A DNA stretch of 64,000 nt. It comes from Epiperipatus broadwayi. Taxonomy: Eukaryota > Onychophora > Udeonychophora > Euonychophora > Peripatidae. Shown piece after piece: positions 58,391-64,000 of this stretch. Location: the NCBI GenBank assembly GCA_028023455.1, contig JAQFVV010000002.1, positions 30,571,725 through 30,635,724 of the forward strand, in the 5' to 3' direction. A model generated the notes under the pieces. That model was not told where the DNA came from. It did no database searches and saw only the letters and a program-made list of their open reading frames with translations. Numbering within the stretch: the stretch's first letter is position 1; every line of letters starts with the position of its first letter. Both the position numbers and the translations under genes were made by a program.

Positions 58391-61300
58391 TATAAAACAA
58401 TATTTTGTTCTTGAATTTGTAGAATATTAATTATAAAAATAAACATTATAATCTAAGATGAATTACAATATTGTAATCTAAAATATTAAAGAAAATTAGA
58501 GATTTTTAAATAATTTTTTTTTAAAAAAAAATTGTTATAAGAAGAAAATCAATAGGTATTTGACATAGTGTAATTATTGTAATCTATATGTAATTTAAAT
58601 TGATATTACATATCTTAAAACAATGAATGTGTTGATAATAAATTATAATTTATATAGATATATGTAGTGGATGTATATTATATATTTTTAAAATAATCTT
58701 TATTGATGAAGTATGTGGTTACAGTTTATGTTAGTTTAGGTGTACAATACCTATTATGTATATACATACTATACTTTAGTGTGTATTAATGGAGTATAAT
58801 ATTGCATATCTATATATATATATACACACACATATATATATATATTTGTTCTGTGCTGTTAAATTTAAACTGGGTTTAAGGGTCAGTAAATGTTTATCTG
58901 TATATATATTCACCTAAATATTAAACGTAAGTATATATTAGGGGTGATGGAAATCATCATTCTCAAAACACTAAATAGTCATCAACAAATATAAAATGTG
59001 CAAAGATCAACATTTGAAATAAATAAAACAATATGTATTCAACAGTCATTCCTTATGATTGGAATTTAAAGAGATAATCTATAAAATCTAGGCTAATCAT
59101 CTTTTAGCCAATGCCAAACTTAGGGCATATTATAAAAGTAATCGTCAATATTTCAACTCCACACACATATCCAAGTGTTAAAATATCTACAGTAATAAGC
59201 AAAAAATACTGGTATCATGATATTGCTGATCATCATCAATATTCTAGGCCATCTAGTACCTTGAATGTATTGATCATCCATAAATTAGTAATCAGAATAA
59301 GATTGGTAAAGTGAAGTATGTGGACATTAAAGGTGATCTTTAGCTATTGCATCATGCAGATAATCCTATGGAAAACATCTGAATGTCCGCACAGATACTA
59401 CCACATTTCTTAAATACTGTTATTGCAAAAATCATAAGGACTGTGATTGGGGATTAAATACGTATATATTGTGATAGCATTCTACTATCTTAATATCTGA
59501 GTTATTTTAAAATATTTCGTGGTTGGCAAAGCATAAGCTTCTAACCTTTTTCATATATGTTTGTTTGCATATATGCATATACATTAAAAGGTTTGCACTT
59601 ATTATAGTTGGTCAACATTATTTTAGTTTGTAAAGAAAAAAAACTTTGTAACTAAAATTATTATAAATCTGTTTAAAATTTATATTACAGAAACAGTACT
59701 TAATCTATAAAACTTTGATCAATTTTTAATTATTTCAATTTTTTATTAATTAAAAAAAACCTTATAAAATCAATTTTCTTTTATTAAGTCTTATTCCTGT
59801 TTTTAATATTTGAAGTTATCTGTTTTTAGTAAATTTAATTAAAAGAAAATTATTGGTTTAAGGGATTATGAAATTTCTACTAAATCTATTGATGGAATAA
59901 TTACTGGCTTATCTAGGTTTAAAAAAAATGTAAACAGCTAATCACTGGCTTTGTTAATTACAAATTCCTGGTAAATGAGCTAATTAATTAAAAAAATTAA
60001 TGATATAAAAGGATCGGTTCAGAATTATATTTCATTCTGCTTTGAGTTAGCTTTTATTTGTTATCAAGCCTGCTATATGATATATCTAGAACTTTTTTCA
60101 GTAGTTGCGCCAAAATCTATGAACAACTAAAGTTCAACTTTACTTGTTGAGAAACCAACAAAGTAGTAGCCACCATCAAATATGCTGTTCAATTAAATAC
60201 ACTTGTCAATATGAAGGAAAATTCCAGGACAAACTCTACAAGATTAACAAAATTGGTAAATGAAGACACAGAAACTATTACCTACATTTGCATGTACATA
60301 CGTTTATAAAATTCGGCTTTTCCAGAAAATAATAACCCCATTACCATCCTTTTTAGGACTTAAACTTTTATTTATGACTATAAAAGACATTACCAATAAG
60401 CCAGTGATAGATAGATTAAAGGATGTAATTTTCTATTTGCACATTTATCTGTTTTATAAACTATTTTTATTATTATTAAGATTTATATGTTTTAACCTTT
60501 TAGTGTTTTTGATATTGCATTGTAGTTAATCTAGTTCTTTATTAAAGTTTAATCTTTTTTCCCTACATAAGGTTTTATTAGAAAGAAAATCACAACTGTG
60601 AATATTAATAGCAATCCGTGTTACTTTTAAAGAAGTTTCATATAAAAAAGAAGAGATAGATTTTTATTTTTTTATTTGTTATAGTTTATGTTTAATAATT
60701 AATAATACCCCTGGAGTTATTTTAAAATCATTACTATATGTGTGTTTGGTGATGTATGCATAACTATAAATTGTTTGTTAAGCTGTTTAAATATTTTGAC
60801 AGTTTTACTCTGTTTGCACCACACATGTCTGAAATTAAAGGAATTGATATGTGCACATTATATAAAGTTATTCTTGCTATTTATCTACCATATGGATTTC
60901 TTATATATTTTGGTCCTCTGTGATTTATTATTGTAACTAGCACTTGAGATGTTTGTGATTGTGTATATTTTGCATTAGGTAAAGTATCTTTTCATGATTA
61001 TTTATATTTTATTTTTTAATGGTTAGATTCATTGCATTGCATATAGCTTTAAATTTTGTAATAGTCTGCATATGTTAGCATGTATAGTGATGGAATGCAA
61101 GAGGATTAATAATTATTCTTATTTTTGTTTTTTCATTAATTTTTTCTTCATTTGTAGCTCCATATTTTCAGTTTAACAATAAGTTAACATAAAATGAGAG
61201 AGTCAGGATTTTGAATGGATTAATACATAATGCTGATTGAAAGTTTCTCCCAGAGACATTTTTTTTTATATATTTCTATTGGTAAAATTGATTACATAGT

Positions 61301-62229
61301 CAGTTTGGTGATGCTTAGTTTTTAGCAAAAGCGTAGTACATGGCTTATGTAATCTCCATACTCTTATATTGCTTTTCAAAAATCATTTTTTGTAAGGGCA
61401 TCAATTTAATCTTAGACTACCAGATTTAAAATCTCACTGTTCATCTCATACAGCTGTACAGCTAATGAATTCTGCCTATATTATCTTTTGCTTTTTGAAA
61501 AACAAACTTGATATCAGTCCTTCATCAAATCATATGACTACCTCAGAAATTACTACATCAACTCTTTACCAATTGATTTTCTTTTTACAAAAATGATTCT
61601 TTTTTTCAAAAAATTTATATCTTAATTATTTGGTAACAATTCTTCAGAGATAAATCCCATGATGTTTTGTTTTGATAATTATCTGAAAAACAAAATATTC
61701 AATTTGTACATTAACTTGGAAAACACACTTCATTTCTTCAAAAAGAAAGATTCTAATTCCTCTTAATTAATTAGTAAACAACTTTTCTCTAAAAGAAAAA
61801 TATTCTTAATACCTGGTCTTTTTTTAATTAGCTGATAAACATCCTTTTAAAGATGTTAATCTCTTTTATTTTTTCTTTCAAAATAAATAAATAAATGAAA
61901 CCACATACAGAAAAAATATTACCACCTCCTCTTTTTTTCTTCTTTAAAATCAAACCTAATAAAAATTACATATTTATATTATCTTATCGAAATATTTAAA
62001 TTTGTCACATGGTCATTTTCTGTCTGTAAATCTTATAATAATTGTAATTTAGCTAAATTTCTATTTAAAAACTAAACTATCTGAAACTAATATGAGATAA
62101 AATAATTATTCTCAATTTGCATCTAAGTATGTTTATATATATTAAATATCTTTAGTGTTTTTAACTTTTTAATAAATTATACACATGCATGATTTTAAAA
62201 ATTAAATGCTGGATAATGCTATACTAATA
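58391..62229. other. No recognisable gene; AT-rich, presumed TDP1 intron
   Basis: TA/CA-rich microsatellite sequence lies at 58810-58850. Frames 59111-59314, 60260-60529 and 60742-60936 are Leu/Ile/Tyr-rich or featureless and show no family motif. I searched for the expected next TDP1 exon (a LLVHG-like block starting in phase 2) and saw no acceptable candidate. Confidence 0.45.
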
Positions 62230-63872
62230 ATTATAAAAAAAATAAAAATTCATATAACATTACAGTACTAATCAAAACAAAATTTTACCAAAATTCATTC
62301 ACAACCATGATTTTATCTATTAACAAATAGATCTTTTCAAGTGAAATTCAACTAAATGTACCACATAGGTATACAAAATAAAACAGCTTTTCCATCATTC
62401 ACTTCAAAACCAACTTCCTTTAACATCAAAGGATGTCTCAATGAGATTAATGGTCTTAGATTCAAAATATTTTATCAGAGTTTCTTTTACTTTTTTTTTT
62501 CAATTCACTTTTTTGGATAAAAGTAACCTCTGCATTGTCAAATAATATTTTATGACAGGCAAAAACTCTCCATATAGTAATGCCACGTTGTGCTAACCAG
62601 AGTAATCAATGGATGCCAGAAGGCTTGTGCATAAAATCCCTATCTAGTGCCTACTCATCCAATATCCCCAGACTAGTTTCTGGTTTGTGGCCTTCATCAG
62701 TGAGGAGCCTTGGATCTGAGAGCACTGCACCTAGATCTTAGGATCTAATGCAACCCTCCAGCAGCCACCTTTTATCTCTACTTCACTACAAAACCATGAG
62801 AATGAAATTGAAAACACAATAATATTCTCAATCTGAGCTCAATAGCTTATATAGTCATATGGGTCTGAACTCAATTCAGCCTAATAGGATAATGGTGGCT
62901 ATGGAAGAGCCAAAGTCATCAAAATGTATGGGTGCTGAATTGAGTTCAGACCCATATGACTATATAAGCTATTGAGTTTAGATTGAGAATATTATTGTGT
63001 TTTCAATTTCATTTTTATGGTTTGGTAGTGAAGTAGAGATTAAAGGTGGCTGCTGGAGAGTTGCATTAGATCCTAAGATCTAAGTGCAGTGCTCTCAGAT
63101 CCAAGGCTCCTCACTGATGAAGGTCACAAGCCAGACACTAGTCTGGGGATATTGGATGAGTAGGTACTAGATAGGGATTTTATGCACAAGCCTTCTGGCA
63201 TCCAATGATTACTCTGGTTAGCACAAGGTGGCACTACTATATGGAGAGTTTTTGCCTGTTTACTAACAGTTATGTGCTAGCATGAGATGGTGATCATGTG
63301 AATATTTTATGACCTGTATTTCGTTAATGAATACACAAAGCTGAGCAATATCTATTTTATCTATTCTTATAAACCTTAACTCCTTCATTAAGACTGAATT
63401 TACTCTGATCTATATAAGTTTTATAAGATTCTTTGCATTTGTCATAAAATATATATATATATGTCAAAGTAAGTTAAGTCTTAATGAAAGAGTTAGTTTA
63501 TAAGAGTAGAGCTAAAAATAGATATCATAATTCAGCTTTAAATATTCATGAACAGAATACAGGTCATAAAATATTATTTGACAATGCAGAAATTATCTTT
63601 CATAAAAATGGGAATTGAAAAGAAGAGTAAAAAAAACTCTGACGATAACATTTTTTGAATCTGAGGCCATCAATCTCATGAAAACATCATTTGAAATTGA
63701 GGTGAATGATGGGAAGGCCATTTTGTGTTGTATATATATATGGTATGTTTAGTTGAATTTCACTTGAAAAGGTCTTTTTGTTAATAGCTAAAACCATGGT
63801 TATGATAGAATTTTGGTAAAATTCTGTCTGGGCTAGTATTGTAATGCTACATGAATTTCTATTTTATTTATA
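62230..63872. repeat. 1.6-kb palindrome split by a family F element
   Basis: The left arm (about 62230-62556) is mirrored by 63540-63872, for example 'cttttcaagtgaaattcaact' against 'agttgaatttcacttgaaaag'. A further inner hairpin lies at 63314-63540 ('gacctgtatttcgttaatgaat' against 'attcatgaacagaatacaggtc'). The family F element 62557-63300 was inserted into the left arm. The right arm keeps the uninterrupted sequence. Confidence 0.85.
62557..63300 (+). mobile_element. Long foldback family F copy (744 bp), 13-bp TSD
   Basis: Direct repeat AATATTTTATGAC is at 62544-62556 and 63301-63313. It starts AGGCAAAAACTC. Both arms extend to the body head, with the apex near 'cagcctaataggataatgg' (62877-62895). 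The right arm ends 'gagtttttgcctg' and the tail ends 'gatggtgatcatgtg'. It has near-complete arms, so it approximates the longest hairpin form. Confidence 0.92.
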
Positions 63873-63907
63873 TATAAATATAGTATATATATTAAAATTA
63901 TGTATAA

Positions 63908-64000
63908 ATCATCATCATCATCATCATCATCATCAACCATTATCAATCCACTGCAGGATGAAGGTCTCTCCAAGTTTAATCCATCTTCTCCGATCTTTAG
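63908..64000 (-). mobile_element. 3' end of another RTE copy, running out of the window
   Basis: A CATCAT tail of about eight units is followed by sequence identical by eye to 12047-12120 (3' UTR and the end of the RT ORF, LQWIDNG...). The longer tail and lack of differences suggest recent insertion. The rest lies beyond the window. Confidence 0.9.

Noticed and set aside
61326-61350. 'gtacatggc' giving V-H-G, considered as the TDP1 VHG block
   Set aside because: Flanking residues do not match TDP1 and the frame runs into stops. It is probably chance.

Overview
The window is AT-rich (well above 60 percent A+T by eye), intron-bearing eukaryotic DNA, dense in non-LTR retrotransposons, cut-and-paste DNA transposons and hairpin (foldback) repeats. 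The metazoan-type host gene, the RTE/BovB-like LINE, the GTF2I-repeat/ZBED-type hAT and a short interstitial TTAGGG run all point to an invertebrate animal. A lophotrochozoan such as a cephalopod mollusc would fit, but I cannot prove the taxon. There are no operons, no bacterial genes and no CRISPR array.

Only one host gene is supported. It lies on the + strand, and four exons with matching splice phases (17300-18158, 31331-31513, 42045-42088, 48624-48679) encode the N-terminal part of tyrosyl-DNA phosphodiesterase 1 (TDP1). The first exon seen is long and acidic/serine-rich and ends in a poly(ADP-ribose)-binding zinc finger (PBZ). The next three exons follow the start of the TDP1 catalytic domain. 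The HKD catalytic motifs must lie downstream of the window, and at least one 5' exon is missing upstream. Introns of 13.2, 10.5 and 6.5 kb carry most of the repeats.

Layout: 1-2.3 kb, unrecognised DNA and one old foldback copy. 2.3-9.8 kb, four successive minus-strand copies of one APE-type LINE (LINE-A), the first holding a foldback element. 9.8-16.7 kb, a split inverted duplication enclosing a palindrome and a nearly intact RTE LINE (12039-15336). 17.3-48.7 kb, the TDP1 exons with introns holding foldback elements, MITE-like palindromes, a Gypsy integrase remnant, several RTE fragments, a second decayed LINE and a hairpin element with an 18-unit minisatellite. 49-64 kb, more RTE fragments and foldback elements, a decayed hAT transposon with a nested mariner, a 1.6-kb nested palindrome, and the 3' end of another RTE copy at the right edge.

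The most unusual item is a recurrent foldback family, called family F here, with at least fifteen copies. Outer ends are consistent, arms are inverted, the hairpin apex differs between copies, and a unique tail lies outside one arm. Most copies with readable edges are flanked by direct repeats of about 9-16 bp that vary in length. Empty sites can be read in LINE-A, RTE and palindrome sequence. This combination looks like a SINE-like element moved by target-primed reverse transcription that is nevertheless a hairpin.
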